This document shows positions 43,988 through 55,772 of a stretch of 64,000 nt of DNA, piece after piece. The stretch lies in contig CM035433.1 in assembly GCA_020310875.1 (NCBI GenBank), positions 106,026,258 to 106,090,257 on the forward strand, in the 5' to 3' direction. The DNA comes from Ceratopteris richardii (lineage: Eukaryota; Streptophyta; Polypodiopsida; Polypodiales; Pteridaceae). Positions within the stretch are counted from its first letter, which is position 1; the number at the start of each line of letters is the position of its first letter. A program made the position numbers and the translations under genes. Under the pieces are notes generated by a model. That model searched no databases. It was not told the origin of the DNA and worked only from the letters and a program-made list of their open reading frames with translations.

Positions 43988-44890
43988 GGCAACATTGGAG
44001 AAGGTGTATGCTACCTCAACAAGGTCTCGAAGGATGCAACTCAAGAACGAGCTCAACAACATGAAGAAAAGCTCAAACCAAAGCATTAGTGAGTATACAT
44101 TGAGGATCAAGGAGCTTCAAGATCAGCTAGCATCAGTTGGATGCAAGATAGAAGAGGAAGAATCGTCCAAACAACCCTCAATGGCTTGCGAAGTGAAGAA
44201 AAGTGGAAGCCCCTCATCACAAACATTCTTTATAGAGACCCTCTACCAACATTCGATGAGATTATACCAAATCTTGTGGCTGAAGAGGTTGCTCAACAAG
44301 GAGAAGGCAACAAAGGTAAGGACAACCATAGTCAAATGTTATATGCAGGAGGAGGTAGAGGAGGGAACTCAAGAGGAGGCTCGATAGGAAGAGGAAGAAT
44401 CTACAAGAACACAAATTCCAGCCAACACAACTCGGAGAACAAGGACAACTCAAATGAAAACACACATGGAAGAGGTCGAGGAAGAGATCGAGGTTCATAC
44501 AATCCTCATAAAGGTATAACATGTTATCATTGTGGTAAACTAGGACATTATGCAAATGATTGTTGGCAAAAGAATGGAAGGTTGAATGGAGGCAACCAAA
44601 GGAGCCAAAATAACTATGCGAGTACATCAAGTGAAGGAGACAAGCAAACCATGCTTGCCATGAAGCATGACTACAACAACTCGAGAAGTGATGATAAAAA
44701 ATGGTTCATAGATTCAGGTTGCAGCGGCCATATGACATGCCAAGGAGATTTATTCACAAAGCTACAAGCTCCAAGTGGAAAAGGATGTGTGGAGACCGGT
44801 GATGAAACTCAACACGCAATTGAGCATGTTGGAGATATCAAGCTTGGAGATCAAATTTTCTTTATGAAAATGGCATCAAGCGACAATTTA
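43988..44890 (+). pseudogene. gag: Copia-E gag (part) and protease start (fossil)
   Basis: Plus-strand coding shows TLEKVYATSTRSRRMQLKNE and SISEYTLRIKELQDQLAS (UBN2-type capsid), then VQTTLNGLRSEEKWKPL and a Gly/Arg-rich basic stretch. A canonical knuckle CYHCGKLGHYANDC and a protease opening WFIDSGCSGHMT follow. Gag binds and packages RNA; the protease matures the polyprotein. Broken by a few interruptions. Confidence 0.85.
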
Positions 44891-45240
44891 CATGTAGGTA
44901 CACACCTCAACAAAATGGAATAGCTGAAAGGAAAAATAGACACATCACAGAAGTTGCAAGATGCATACTCAACGAGATGAAGGTGCCACTAAACTATTAG
45001 GCTGAAGCAACTAGTATGGCCGTTTATTTGATGAACAAGTGCACAACGTCTAGAGTGCATAATCTAACTCCCGAGGAGGTTTATTTCGGTAAGAAACCTG
45101 ACCTTACACATCTCAAAGTTTTTGGATGTGTGTGTTATGTTCACATCCCTCAAGAACTAAGGACAAAGATGGAGGCAAAGTCAGAAAAATGTATTTTCAT
45201 TGGATATTCATTGAAGCAAAAGGGATAAAGGTGCTACAAT
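44891..45240 (+). pseudogene. pol: Copia-E integrase C-terminal part (fossil)
   Basis: The segment starts at YTPQQNGIAERKNRHITEVA and runs to LTPEEVYFGKKPDLTHLKVF and KCIFIGYSLKQKG, the standard copia integrase end. The integrase zinc module and most of the core are not present in this copy. Confidence 0.85.
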
Positions 45241-47240
45241 CCAGTGACAAAGGAGCTACGAGTCTCACGAGATGTGGTATTTGATGAGCTAAGACCATGG
45301 TTTGGAGACAAAGGGAAAGAGAAGATTCTTAAAGAAGATTACGAAGATGATGGAAGTGCTGTCCAAGAAGAATTTCAGCAAACACTCACTCAAATGTCAG
45401 GTCCAGAAGCTTCTACATCACTTGGAGAAAGCTCAACATGGAAAGGGAGACTAAGGAGTCATTCCTCATCACCAACATCAGGTTATGGAAGATTTGAAGT
45501 GGAAAGTGCTGCCCAAAATAGTGACTCAAATGCAAGTGAAGAAGAGTATGAAGAGGTGATTACACCAAAGGTAAAGTTGAACCGGTGGAAGAAGCAATAT
45601 TCAAAAGGAAATGAAAGGAGGTCTTCAAGAGCAAGGTATCCAATTCAAAGGCTGAGCTATGATAGTTTTATTGCAAATCATTTTGCATATATGACACAGT
45701 GGTCAAAGACAAAGAACCGGATGCATATGAAGAAGCATGTACACAAAAAGAATGGAAAGAAGCTATGCAAGAAGAGATAAAAGCTCTCAAGGACAATCAC
45801 ACATGGGAGCTAGTTCCAAAGGTTGAAGGTATGAAGATTGTTCCAAATAAATGGGTGTTTAAAATAAAGAGAAATGCTGATGGTTCTCTAGCTAGGCATA
45901 AAACTAGACTAGTAGCAAAAGGATTCAAGCAAACTCACGGCATCAACTATGTAGAGACTTTCATCCCGGTTGCAAAGATGCGAACAATTAGAACCTTGAT
46001 TGCAGTGAGTGCAACAAGGAGATGGCCATTGTACCAACTTGACATAAAAAATGCTTTTCTGAGGTATACATGAGTCAACCGATTTGATTTGAAGACAAAA
46101 AGCATCCAAATTTTTTTTGTAGATTGAAGAAAGCTTTGTATGGGCTGAAGCAAGCGCCACGTGCTTGGAATCAAAGATTGGTTGAGTACCTCACAAGGTG
46201 TGGGTATAGTCCAAGTAGTGCAGATCCCTCTCTCTACATGAAGAAAGAAGAAGGCAAGCAGGTATATATTTGCATATATGTTGATGATCTCATCATAACA
46301 GGAAGTAATGTTACAAGAATACAAGAGATAAAAAGAAAAATCGGTAAGGAGTTTAAAATTTCATATCTTGGTGAGCTAAAATACTTTTTAGGCATTGAGA
46401 TAATCTATGGGAAAGATGGCATCTACTTGATGCAACGAAAGTACTTATTGGATGTTCTTTTCAGATTTGTAATGAGTGAATGCAAACCACTCACTCAACC
46501 TATGGACACAAATGTGAAGCTATGCTCAAATGATGGAGAGAAGTTACATGATGTAACTACATACAAGAGTATTATAGGTTCATTGATCTATGCTACGATC
46601 ACAAGACCAGATTTATGTTATATTGTTGGATTTCTTTCTCAATTTATGCAAGCTCCTACAAGTGAACATTTAAATTCAGCCAAACGAGTGCTAAGATATG
46701 TGAAGCACACAGTCAACCATGCCTTGTTTTATAGATATGATGAAGAATTGCAGGTAAAGGGCTTCAGTGATGCTGATTGGGCTGGTTCAAAGGAAGATAG
46801 AAGATCCACTTCAGGTTATGTGTTCATGATAGGTAGCAAACCTATCACATGGAGCTCGAAGAAGCAACCTACTATTGCACTATCATCTACAGAAGCTGAA
46901 TATAGAGGATTAGCATGTACAACTTGTGAAGCTATGTGGATTAAGAAGCTCTTGGTTGATCTTGATGTGCAGGTGGAGACCATTCCAATTTATGGTGACA
47001 ACATGTCAAGCATTCACTTGACAAACAATCCAATGTTTCATGCACGAAGTAAGCACATAGAAGTGCATTATCATTATCTTCAAGAAAAAGTTTTGAGCAA
47101 GGATGTGGATATGAAGTTCATTGGAACTAATGGCCAGGTTGCAAACATGTTTACAAAGTCCTTAGATGCTTCTAAGCTAAAGAGGTTCAAAGATGAAATC
47201 AACTTGCAGGATATGGCTGAAGGTTCAAGCTCACATGTGA
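45241..47240 (+). pseudogene. pol: Copia-E reverse transcriptase and RNase H (fossil)
   Basis: It encodes VSRDVVFDELRPWF, a variable acidic linker, and then the RT: ALKDNHTWELVPK, KWVFKIKRNADGSLARHKTR, LDIKNAFL, KKALYGLKQAPRAWNQRLVE, YICIYVDDLIITGSN, LGELKYFLGIEI and GSLIYATITRPDLCYIVGFL. RNase H follows with FSDADWAGSKEDRRSTSGYV, IALSSTEAEYRGLACTT and ARSKHIEVHYHYLQEKV. This is a complete order of RT and RNase H motifs, with about two breaks. Confidence 0.9.
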
Positions 47241-47253
47241 GCTTGAGGGGGAG

Positions 47254-48036
47254 TGTTAAAAATAAAGAAGTAAGGTTTTACATATTTTTGCAAAAAGGAT
47301 TTTCTTCAAGTAGAAGGAAAATACAAAAATGAAAAATGGAAGCATTTACTTTAGCAAATAGTTGAGGCCAAAATAGAATCAATCCAAAGAGAATCAAATC
47401 CAAAAACTGAACTGTAAGAGGAGTGGTTGTCCAAAGTTGTGGAGAAGTTATGGAGAAGAGCTCTCAAACTCATCATGAGAGTTTTTGGTCACTTGGCTAT
47501 AAAAGAGGCAAGGTAGGACACTCAAGAATAGAGGAAGAAGGCATGGAAGTTATCTTGTAGCTAGTTCATTTGGTTTGAGTCATTTCGTTCTCTTCACTCT
47601 CATAGACTATGTCCAGCCGCATACCAATTTTTGGGTAGTCTACTTGTGAGAGCCATATCTCTCAATATATGTATCCAATTTTAGATTTTAAACATTCATT
47701 GGAAAGCTTATCTTGAGTACTTCCTTTATATTTATCAAATTGTTTATGTTCTATGAGTTATTCAGCTTTTAGTGAAGTCCAATTTTTAGCTTAACTGAGT
47801 GGACAGGTAGCCTATTTTGAGGCAAAGAGTTGCCAACCCAAAACTACTCCAAATTGAGTGTTTAATAGCTCATTTGAAAGCTCTAAGTGTCTAGTTTGAG
47901 TGACCAAAGGTTCAAGTTCATTGCGTTTTTCAGTTGGTACTATTTTTCATTTGAAGGTTCAGCTATTGGCAAAAGTCTTGATCCTGAGATGGTCTTCTAC
48001 ACTTTCTGCTGCAAATAGGAGAGGAATTATCCAACA
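47254..48036 (+). repeat. Copia-E LTR (3' in element orientation)
   Basis: It begins TGTTAAAAATAAAGAAG right after the purine tract TTGAGGGGGAG (47243-47253) and ends TTATCCAACA. The reverse complement of its right two-thirds is found at 50631-51160. Confidence 0.88.
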
Positions 48037-49325
48037 AAAAAAATAAATTTTACTGCTTTATCATACAATTTTTTGCGATGTTGTTCAGGAACTAATGCAT
48101 ATGCCAGACAACCAAAAACACATACATGAGCAACAAATGGATTGCGATCATGCCAAGCCTCATATGGAGTGATAGACTGCAACGCTTTAGTGGGACACCT
48201 GTTAAGTACATATGCTGCACACATAACAGCCTCAAGCCAGAAACTATGTGGTGAAGCTTGGCTCTTGACCATACACCTCACCATCTCCATGAGTGACCTG
48301 TTCTTCCATTCAGCAACTCCATTTTGTTGAGGTGTATACGACACTGTACACTGGTGTTTTATCCCACATTCAGCCAGAAATGCATTAAAATCAAAAGATA
48401 TATATTCCCCCCCCTCGATCAGAACGGAGGGTGCCAATTTTACATGCTGACATATTTTCAGCCAAAACCAGAAACTGTTTGAATCAGATAAACACTTCGG
48501 ACTTTGCTATGAGTGGATATACCCATGCATGCCTAGAAAAATCATCAATGAAAGTCACAAAGTAAAGATAATTTCCAAAAGAGGGTGTCTGCATAGGACC
48601 ATAGACATCGCTATGAACAAGTTGCAATTTCTGAGTATCCCGAACTGAACCATCTTTTGGAAATGAGGAATGTTGCATTTTGCCCAAAATACAACCTTCA
48701 CATACATGTTTACCGGGTGCCTCAAGTTTGGGCAAAGAGGACACCATTTCAGATTTCTGCAGGCGTAGCAAACTAGAAAAGTTCAAATGACCAAAGCATG
48801 CATGCCAAAGCTTTGCATCTGACATAGCCTGAGAATCATGTAATGTACATGCCAAATCATTCACCGAATTTTCATAGTCTATGAGCTTATAGAACCCATG
48901 ACATAAAATCCAAGAAGCAATAATAACATCGCCATTTGACAGATCATGAACTGTACATCTGTCATCAACAAATTTCACAACCAAGCCAATCTTGGCTAAT
49001 GCAAAAACTGATAACATATTTTTCTTGATCCCTGGCACAAACAAAGCATCTGACAAAGTGAAAGAACTACCATCAACAGTAGTCAAAATGATCTTACCAA
49101 CTCCTATACCAGGATAGGAGGAGTTGTTGACGCATGTAACAATATTCCCTATAGGGGCAGGCTCGAGTGAAGAGAAGAAACTGCGCTACAAGGTAATATG
49201 TTTGGTCGCCCCACTATCAAAGTACCAAACATCTGAGTCTACTGCAAACATGCACTGCTCATGAGAAGATGGGTCAAAACTACAAACAGTAGTAAATGCC
49301 CATTCTTCATCCTGCACAAGGTTAA
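48037..49325 (-). pseudogene. pol: Copia-B middle part, protease and integrase (in inverted segment)
   Basis: On the minus strand this piece opens near 49320 with a Val-Gln-Asp-Glu-Glu-Trp segment equivalent to VQEEEWAFTT of Copia-C. It continues with protease (VWYFDSGATKH-type), the integrase zinc module (LWHACFGHLNFSSLL...CEGCILGKMQ) and core ([47 protein letters not shown]) to about VPEQHRKKLYDKAVKFIFF. It bears the Copia-C target duplication (GTTAA) at its right edge and a Copia-E LTR at its left. Broken by a few interruptions. Confidence 0.85.
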
Positions 49326-49555
49326 TGTTGATATATTTAGGTAGTGATGTGTGTGAACACACTAGGACCGCCGGGGCACTTTTTTCCCTCTTTAGGAGGT
49401 TGTTTTCCCCCGGCTTGTATATACGCCTATTGCCCTAATGGGCTACTTATCTTTGTACATTCTCTAGTAATACATTCAGTATTGTGTGTTGTGCTCCAAG
49501 CTTCTTCTTCTTCCTTGTGTTGTTCGCGTGCTTCCGTAGACGTCTAACTCCAACA
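49326..49555 (+). repeat. Copia-C LTR (5' in element orientation)
   Basis: This 230-base LTR has TGTTGATATAT and CTCCAACA ends. It carries the Copia-C marker variants GAACACACTAGGA and CTCTAGTAATAC, unlike the Copia-B LTRs. Confidence 0.92.
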
Positions 49556-50205
49556 ATTGGTATTAGAGAAGGTCCTCGCTTCATCTAGGGCATCGTCGAC
49601 ACTCCTCCGTTTGCAGTCTCAGAATCGTACGAATTTTGGTGAGCATACTCAGGGTGTTTCCGAGATCAAAACATATTCGCTCTATGGTGCTGAAATTGCG
49701 ATATGAGCTCGTTTCGACCTCCGAATGCACTATTGCAGCGCTTCTGTAGGCTATTTCGTCTTTTTGTGCCAAAGGTATATACCTGTTTCTGTTCGCCAGT
49801 ATAAGCGTCTCGAAGTCTGCTACAGGTTTAGCAGAACTCGTTTGGGCAGTTCCGTTCAACTTTTTGAGATACAGTCAATTTTCTGCATCAAGGTATTTTA
49901 GTCACCGGCCATGGCTGAAAGCAGTGATGTATTCCGTATGTTGGCTGTTGATGATAAGTTGGATGGTACCAACTACCCATTATGGGCTTATATGATGCGA
50001 CATGTATTGGTTGCAAAAGGATTGTGGAACATTGTGCAGGGCGTTGAAAGACGTCCTGTTACACCTGCAACTACAGGTACTGCAAATATAGGTGCTGGAG
50101 CTGATGAAGATGGTGTTGAAGATGGTGTTGAAGATGATATTGTGCAGATTCCTGTTCGTGCTGCTGTTTCTGTTGCACTACTACAGAGCAGATTCGTTGG
50201 GATGG
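49326..50205 (+). mobile_element. Copia-C, other end (5' LTR, leader, gag N-terminus; in inverted segment)
   Basis: LTR 49326-49555 is followed by primer site TTGGTATTAGAGAAGG, a 350-base leader and a gag start MAESSDVFRMLAVDDKLDG and YPLWAYMMRHVLVAKGLWNI running to about 50205. The left flank GTTAA (49321-49325) is the complement of TTAAC at 40575-40579, so this is the other end of the Copia-C insertion. Confidence 0.85.
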
Positions 50206-51160
50206 CAGAGTTCCTTGGTTGTTTCTAAGCTTTTCACATGACCAATCATAGTGTTAAAAATAACTTGTGAAATGACGAACATCACCCTTTGATTCCTCTC
50301 TTCCCAATCAGCAAATTGTCTCCTTTGTGTCAGTGTAATGTTGGGATCTTGAAGGTCCACGGGTTGTGGATCATCTCCAGTAACTAAACTCCATAAACCT
50401 TTACCTTTAAGGTAATTTTTCATTCTATACCTCCAAGATTGAAAATTTTCTTTGTCTAACTTCTCAACTTGTTGTCCTAAATCAGCCATTCCAAGATTGA
50501 AGTTTACCTCAAGTATGTTGTGGCGCTCTTTCTTGACTTCACGAAGCTCCCCTTTGATTTGTAGCTTCTCCTTTGCTTCACTTTAGTTCTAATGCTTTGC
50601 CTCTTCAAACTCCAATGCTCTAATACCACTTGTTGGAGAATTCCTCTCCTATTTGCAGCGAAAATTGTAGAAGACCTTCTCAGGATCAAGACTTTTGCCA
50701 ACAGCTGAACCTTCAAATGAAAACTGGTACCAACTAAAAAATGCAATGAACTTGAACCTTTGGTCACTCAAACTAAACACTTAGAGCTTTCAAATGAGCT
50801 ATCAAACACTCAATTTGGAGTAGGTTTGGGTTGGCAACTCTTTGCCTCAAAATAGGCTACCTATCCACTTAGTTAAGCTGAAAACTGGACTTCACTAAAA
50901 AACTTAATAACTCATAGAGCATAAAGAATTTGATAAAACTGTTCTAGACAAAGGAAGTACTCTAGATAAGCTTTCAATGAATGTTTAAACTCTAAAATTG
51001 GATACATATATTTAGAGATATGACTCTCACAAGTAGACTACCCAAAAATTGGTATGTAGCTGGACATAGTCTATGAGAGTGAAGAGAACGAAATGAATCA
51101 AACCAAATGAACTAGCTACAAGGGAACTTCCACGCCTTCTTCCTTTGTTCTTGCGTGTCC
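50206..51160 (-). mobile_element. Copia-E, front part (partial 5' LTR, primer site, gag N-terminus)
   Basis: On the minus strand an LTR segment (50631-51160) is followed by GTGGTATTAGAGC (about 50617-50629), a primer site for methionine tRNA. A gag opening MADLGQQVEKLDKENFQSW and RYRMKNYLKGKGLWSLVTG runs to a KSLETTKE segment at the edge. The LTR segment is the reverse complement of 47490-48036 in outline. Copia-B sequence resumes at about 51161. Confidence 0.85.
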
Positions 51161-52231
51161 ATGTTAAGCATGTTAATGATGTACTTCTGATCATTGTGTT
51201 TTATGTTGATGACATGCTGCTCACTGGTCCTCATGAGAGGCATATTGCTGCTTTTAAGGCTGATTTACATGCCTCATTTGAGATGTCTGATTTGGGGCAT
51301 TTGCATCACTATTTGGGCATTCATTTTATGCACGTTGATGGTGGAATAGCTTTGTGTCAAATGAAATATATTGACACATTATTGCAGCATTTTGGCCTTG
51401 AAGATTGTAAGCCTATTGCCACTCCTATGGAGACAGATTTATGATTGAGTCTTCATGATGCTGGAGATGCATTTGATGTTGTTCTCTATCAACAAGTTGT
51501 TGGATGCTTGATTTACTTATGCATTACTCGGCCAGATATTCAGTTTGTTGTCTCACAGATGAGCAAGTTTATGCATTGCCCAGGTGTCAAGCATTGGCAG
51601 GTGGTTAAGCGCATCTTTTGCTACTTGAGTGGTACTTGGCTGCTTGGATTGTTTTATCCCAAGGGGGGATCACTACCGCCAGATTTGCATGCCTTTTCTG
51701 ACTCTGATTGAGTTGGTTGCTATGACACTCGTGTGTCCACTAGTGGTTTTTGCTTCATGCTTGGTAGCTCATGCATATCTTGGCTGAGCAAGAAGAATCC
51801 TACTGTGGCCACTTCCAATTGTGAGGTTGAGTATAGGGTAGCTTTCACAGCAATTGTTGAGTATGTGTGGCTCAGACACCTTATGGATTATTTGGGTGTT
51901 GGTTAGTCTTCTGCCACCACCATCTTCACTAACAGTCAGAGCACATTGGCAGTTATGAGGAACCCTGTGTTCCATGCTCCCACGAAGCACATTGAGGTGC
52001 ATTATCATTATGTCAGGGAGAGGTTCTCTGCTGGGGAGATCAGCTTGGCATACATGCCCACACAGGAGAACATTGCAGACCTTTTCACAAAGGCTCTGCC
52101 TAGGGAGAAGTTTGAAGCTTTCCGCAAAGCTTTGGGCATACTTCCTTTTGTGGAGTGATTTCCACACATCTTGGAACTTCCTTATACATGAGTGTCAGCT
52201 CCTTGTTCACCGCATCACTCCCTGGGGGGTT
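51161..52231 (+). pseudogene. pol: Copia-B reverse transcriptase end and RNase H (fossil)
   Basis: The plus strand gives DVLLIIVFYVDDMLLTG, FEMSDLGHLHHYLGIHFMHV, KYIDTLLQHFGLEDCKPIAT, ITRPDIQFVVSQMSKFMH, LHAFSDSD, TVATSNCEVEY, APTKHIEVHYHYVRERF and ADLFTKALPREKFEAFRKA, followed by a purine tract CCCTGGGGGGTT before the LTR. It is the counterpart of Copia-C at 40840-41890. Broken by a few interruptions. Confidence 0.88.
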
Positions 52232-52465
52232 TGTTGATATATTTAGGTTGTGATGTGTGTGAACACTCTAGGACTGTCAGGGCACTTTTTTCCCTCTTCA
52301 GGAGGTTCTTTTCCCCCCGCTTGTATATATGCCTATTGCCCTAATGGGATACTTATCCTTGTACATTCTAGTGGTAATACATTTAGTATTGTGTGTTGTG
52401 CTCCAAGCTTCTTCTTCTTCTTCCTTGTGTTGTTCGTGTGCTTCCATAGACGTCTAACTCCAACA
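52232..52465 (+). repeat. Copia-B right LTR
   Basis: This 234-base LTR has TGTTGATATATTTAGG and CTCCAACA ends, followed by the target duplication GGTAT. It differs from the left LTR by about 5-6%. Confidence 0.92.
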
Positions 52466-52470
52466 GGTAT

Positions 52471-52930
52471 TCGACAATAGATGGAGGGTGAAAAGTCAAA
52501 CTCTAATTTTTGAAATTAGGTGTAGAAAGCACTTTTAATGCGTGAAAATTAGTTTTTTAATAAAAAACAATATATCATATGTTATTCAACTAAATATATG
52601 GAAAGCAATTAAAAAAAACCTAAAGTTTGGGTTTTCATAATGTTTAGAATTAGGGTTTCAAAAAATTAAATAACCCTACCTTTGAGTTTTTTAAGATTTG
52701 AAAAAACATGTTTTATCTAGTCTATATGAAGACATAACATTGGGTAGTTGTTCCAATAACTTTTGGAGTGATATTGGAGATCTTGTGGAGAAGAAGGAAG
52801 TTCGTTCAACTTGGAGAGGTGGAATTGTGTTTTCTTCATCATCTACCAAATGTATAATAACTTGGAGCTTATCTATTTGGAGGAGATCATCTTCAACTTT
52901 GAAGATCATAGAGCTAGTGGTAGCTTGTGT
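52471..52930 (+). repeat. Right copy of the dispersed repeat (partner 38185-38740)
   Basis: The matching blocks are AGATGGAGG-GAAAAGTCAAA, TTTTAATGCGTGAAAA, TCTATATGAAGA, ACTTTTGGAGTGATATTGGA and TTGGAGCTTATCTATTTGGA, in the same order as on the minus strand at 38740-38190. No ORF is convincing. Confidence 0.75.
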
Positions 52931-54572
52931 TTGTTGAAAACCCTTTACATTGTCTTATAAAATCATGTACTTCATATTGGAATTAATGTCAAATGTGGAG
53001 CAGGGCTCCTTTTCTCTCTCTCATTTCTTGTCTATTCTTTATTATGTCCCTATTTTCTCTATGCCTCTATTATTTGTGGGTCTAAAGACCAACAAGATTC
53101 ACCACAAGAGCTATAAATATGATATGCATTTGTATTTTGTAGACTCTATAGAGTTGGGAAGAGTCTTCCTTCAAAAACCCGCAAAGAAAGAGCTAATTTT
53201 TAGTAGATTCTCTTATATTTTAAGTGTTTTCTAAATAAAAAAGGAGTGATCTTTAGGGAACCACTATAAAAAGACCAAGATCCTAATTTTTAAGGACTTT
53301 TTTCTAGTGTGAATAAAAGAGCTCTTCTTCTTGAAAAATTCATGCACGAGCTTTCATGGCTTCTTTATGATCCATTAATGCATGTTTTCTTATGTGTAAT
53401 GCTAGCTACTTGCTTCAATATGTATGTAATACCTTGAACCTAAGTGTTTTTGGTTTTATCTTGTGATTTCAAGTTGTTTTGTGCTAAAATGTAATGCCCA
53501 CTGATAGGTCATAGCTATTTTTGGCCCTATAAAAAGTTGTAGAAAGATTTTTTTTTGGTGTGCTTCTTGTTAGCTTTGAAACAAACCATTATATGCTCAA
53601 TTTGCCCAAGTAACAAGAGAGATAGGGCCATTTTTTTTACTAGTTGTCTTCTTTTGATAATTTGTGTGAGCTCGACCTTGAAGATTAAGATGATGACAAT
53701 GGTGAAGCTTTGATCATCGATTACCCTAGATTTGATCATGATCATGGTGAATTTGATCATGATCATGGTGGTTTGATCATGATTGTGTGGATTTTAATTG
53801 TCATAGATTTTATCGATGTTGATCTTGAAATTGTGCTTGATAAGATTTCCAAGGATTTTTGGAATAATTTGATTGGGGTTGATCTTTCTCTTTTGATTGG
53901 GGTAGTCTTTATTGAGGATGATCACTTTTTTGATTGAGGGTGATGATTTTTTTAATCACCCTAGAAACAATTTTCTTATCTTGCTTGATCATTTATTACA
54001 CAATCTTGAGTGTTCATATTTGGATGATTAGGGAAGTTGGTAGGTGAACAAAAGGGAGCTTGATGAGAGATTTATCTATCCTATTTACTTACTACCTCTA
54101 AATGCAAGTATGAAAAAATCATTTTTTGTGGATTCGACAAATTAAAGGTGCATAAGCACACCATGTACTACACTTCAACAAAAGACCTTTCCTCATATAA
54201 CTAAAAGTTGTCCACGAATAAAGTGGTAATGTAGTATATCTGCAACACTCATGCACAATACATGCATCAATGTGATTTGTAACTCTTATGGAGATGTACT
54301 TCCACTTCGATGGAATGCGGTCCATCACAATATGGGTGACCAACAAGATGAGACTCATCTAGCAATTGAGAAAGTGGAAAAGAAGACTGGATGAATGAAG
54401 ATACTATGGAAGCTAGACTAGTATTGGGAAACGATAAAAAGCAAGAATTAAAGATTCTTGGAACAAAAGCTGAGAGGATGCATATAAATGATTAACACAA
54501 AGGGCCACAACCATAAAGGGATTTATGATCAAGGGTTAATGGAACCAAAAGGACCCTCGCACATGTATCTTA
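52931..54572. other. No gene seen; GATCATG simple repeat inside
   Basis: The stretch is AT-rich. A short array of GATCATGATCATGGTG units lies at about 53727-53785 and produces the Asp/His/Ile-rich frames seen on both strands there. No motif of a known protein is visible. Confidence 0.5.
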
Positions 54573-55528
54573 TGTTACACTTATGTGTTCCTCGAGTAGC
54601 TTTGATGTGAACCTTTTCCCTATACATGGGCACTTTTTACTCTAGTGTTGGCTAGAGGTTTTTTCCCCATGTTACCACATACTTGATACTCTCATATGTG
54701 GTGGTACTTTGTACTTAGGGATATTATTCAGCTCTTACTTCAGTTCATTTTTATCATCAATAGAGAGAGCTATTCCAGCCATCGTCTTCTCTGTGTGTCT
54801 TGCTGCATTTGTGCTCCTTGTGTGTGCTTCTTGTGTGTCTCTCGCACTTCTACACACATCCAACAGTGGTATCATAGCAGGTTCGACTTCTTCTCAAGTT
54901 TTGGTTTTTTGCGTTGCGGCGCGCGCGCACTCATAGGACTGTGAATTTCAATAGCCAAGAAAAATTTCCACTAGGTGCACTTGGGTTTTACCCCCATTTC
55001 GAAGCCATTCGTGCAATCAGAATTGCCATCAGAGTGACGGTTTGTGAGCTAAAATTTCAGCATTCATTTGAGCCTTCGTCAAAGTGAAGATTTTGTCACA
55101 TTCTTGTTCTTTTGTGAAATGGTGGGCAACAATGACTTGTTTGGCATGCTTCAACCTGAAGATAAGCTTGATGGGAACAACTATCCGATGTGGTCTTACA
55201 TGATGAAGCATTTTCTTGTTTCTAAAAAACTTTGGAACATAGTGGCAGATGTAGATCGAAGACCGACAAATGCTTTTACTTCACAATCTACTGTCACAGA
55301 TGGAGCTTCTTTTTCGAGTACAATGGTTTCTCCTTCTCCACCTACACAGGAGCAGCTTAGATTGGATGGAAAAGATGCTCAACCTCATGCTTTGATTGCA
55401 CTTTCTGTGAAGCATCACACATTCGGCCATGTTCTACATCGAGACATGCATGGGACACTCTTACTTCTTTGTATGTTGTGCGTAATGAAGCACGTGTTGC
55501 ATACTTGAGGAACCACAAGAAAAAATAA
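54573..55528 (+). mobile_element. Copia-I: front of a copia element (LTR, primer site, gag start)
   Basis: A candidate LTR (54573-54865, TGTTACAC...CCAACA) is followed by GTGGTATCATAGCAGG, a methionine-tRNA primer site. A gag opening MVGNNDLFGMLQPEDKLDG starts at 55118, with NNYPMWSYMMKHFLVSKKLW, homologous to the Copia-B gag. It stops near 55510 in sequence equivalent to ARVAYLR. The rest of the element is absent; the 5.6-kb LTR element starts just to the right. Broken by a few interruptions. Confidence 0.75.
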
Positions 55529-55533
55529 CTAAT

Positions 55534-55772
55534 TTTTACGAGTGCTTATCCGTCTTTTTGCCATCGCGCGAGCGTTTGTTGCTTCACACACAAAGAATTC
55601 GTGAGTTCTCCACCCAACCACGTCCGAGACAACTTTTCTAATAACTCACTTATGAGAATCCACTCATAAGCTCTCTCTCTAGTATTATATAAAATGCATC
55701 TATCTGATGCCATGTGGCAAAACATGCCACCTCATCTTAGAGGTGTTCCCATGAAACACCCATGATATGACA
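55534..55772 (-). repeat. LARD-like element LTR (3' in element orientation)
   Basis: It runs from TTTTACGAGTGC to CATGATATGACA on the plus strand and differs from 60892-61130 at about seven positions. It contains a TATTATATAA-like promoter motif near 55685. Confidence 0.9.

Larger units (their letters stand above)
43988..48036 (+). mobile_element. Copia-E, main part (gag to 3' LTR)
   Basis: A second copia family, distinct from B/C, runs on the plus strand: gag, protease, part of integrase, RT and RNase H, purine tract and a 783-base LTR (47254-48036). Its front (LTR, primer site and gag N-terminus) lies at 50206-51160 on the minus strand, the other side of the inverted segment. LTR divergence is several percent with indels. 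Broken by a number of interruptions. Confidence 0.85.
39021..52465 (+). mobile_element. Copia-B with nested Copia-C and Copia-E and an inverted segment
   Basis: The outer limits are set by a 230-base left LTR (39021-39250), a 234-base right LTR (52232-52465) and the target duplication GGTAT at 39016-39020 and 52466-52470. Pieces of Copia-B are 39021-40579, 48037-49325 (on the minus strand) and 51161-52465. Copia-C and Copia-E occupy the rest. The middle, about 43988-50205, lies in reversed orientation relative to the outside, as shown by the Copia-C target duplication reading TTAAC at one end and GTTAA at the other. The outer LTRs differ by about 5-6%. All three elements are broken. Confidence 0.85.

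Noticed and set aside
39021-52465. A cluster of five or more independent copia insertions
   Set aside because: Matching target duplications, shared LTR marker variants and complementary edges show three elements, one of them hosting the other two, with one inversion.
53527-53937. Overlapping ORFs on both strands with Ile/Met or Asp/His repeats
   Set aside because: They derive from the GATCATG simple repeat near 53727-53785 and have no family resemblance.
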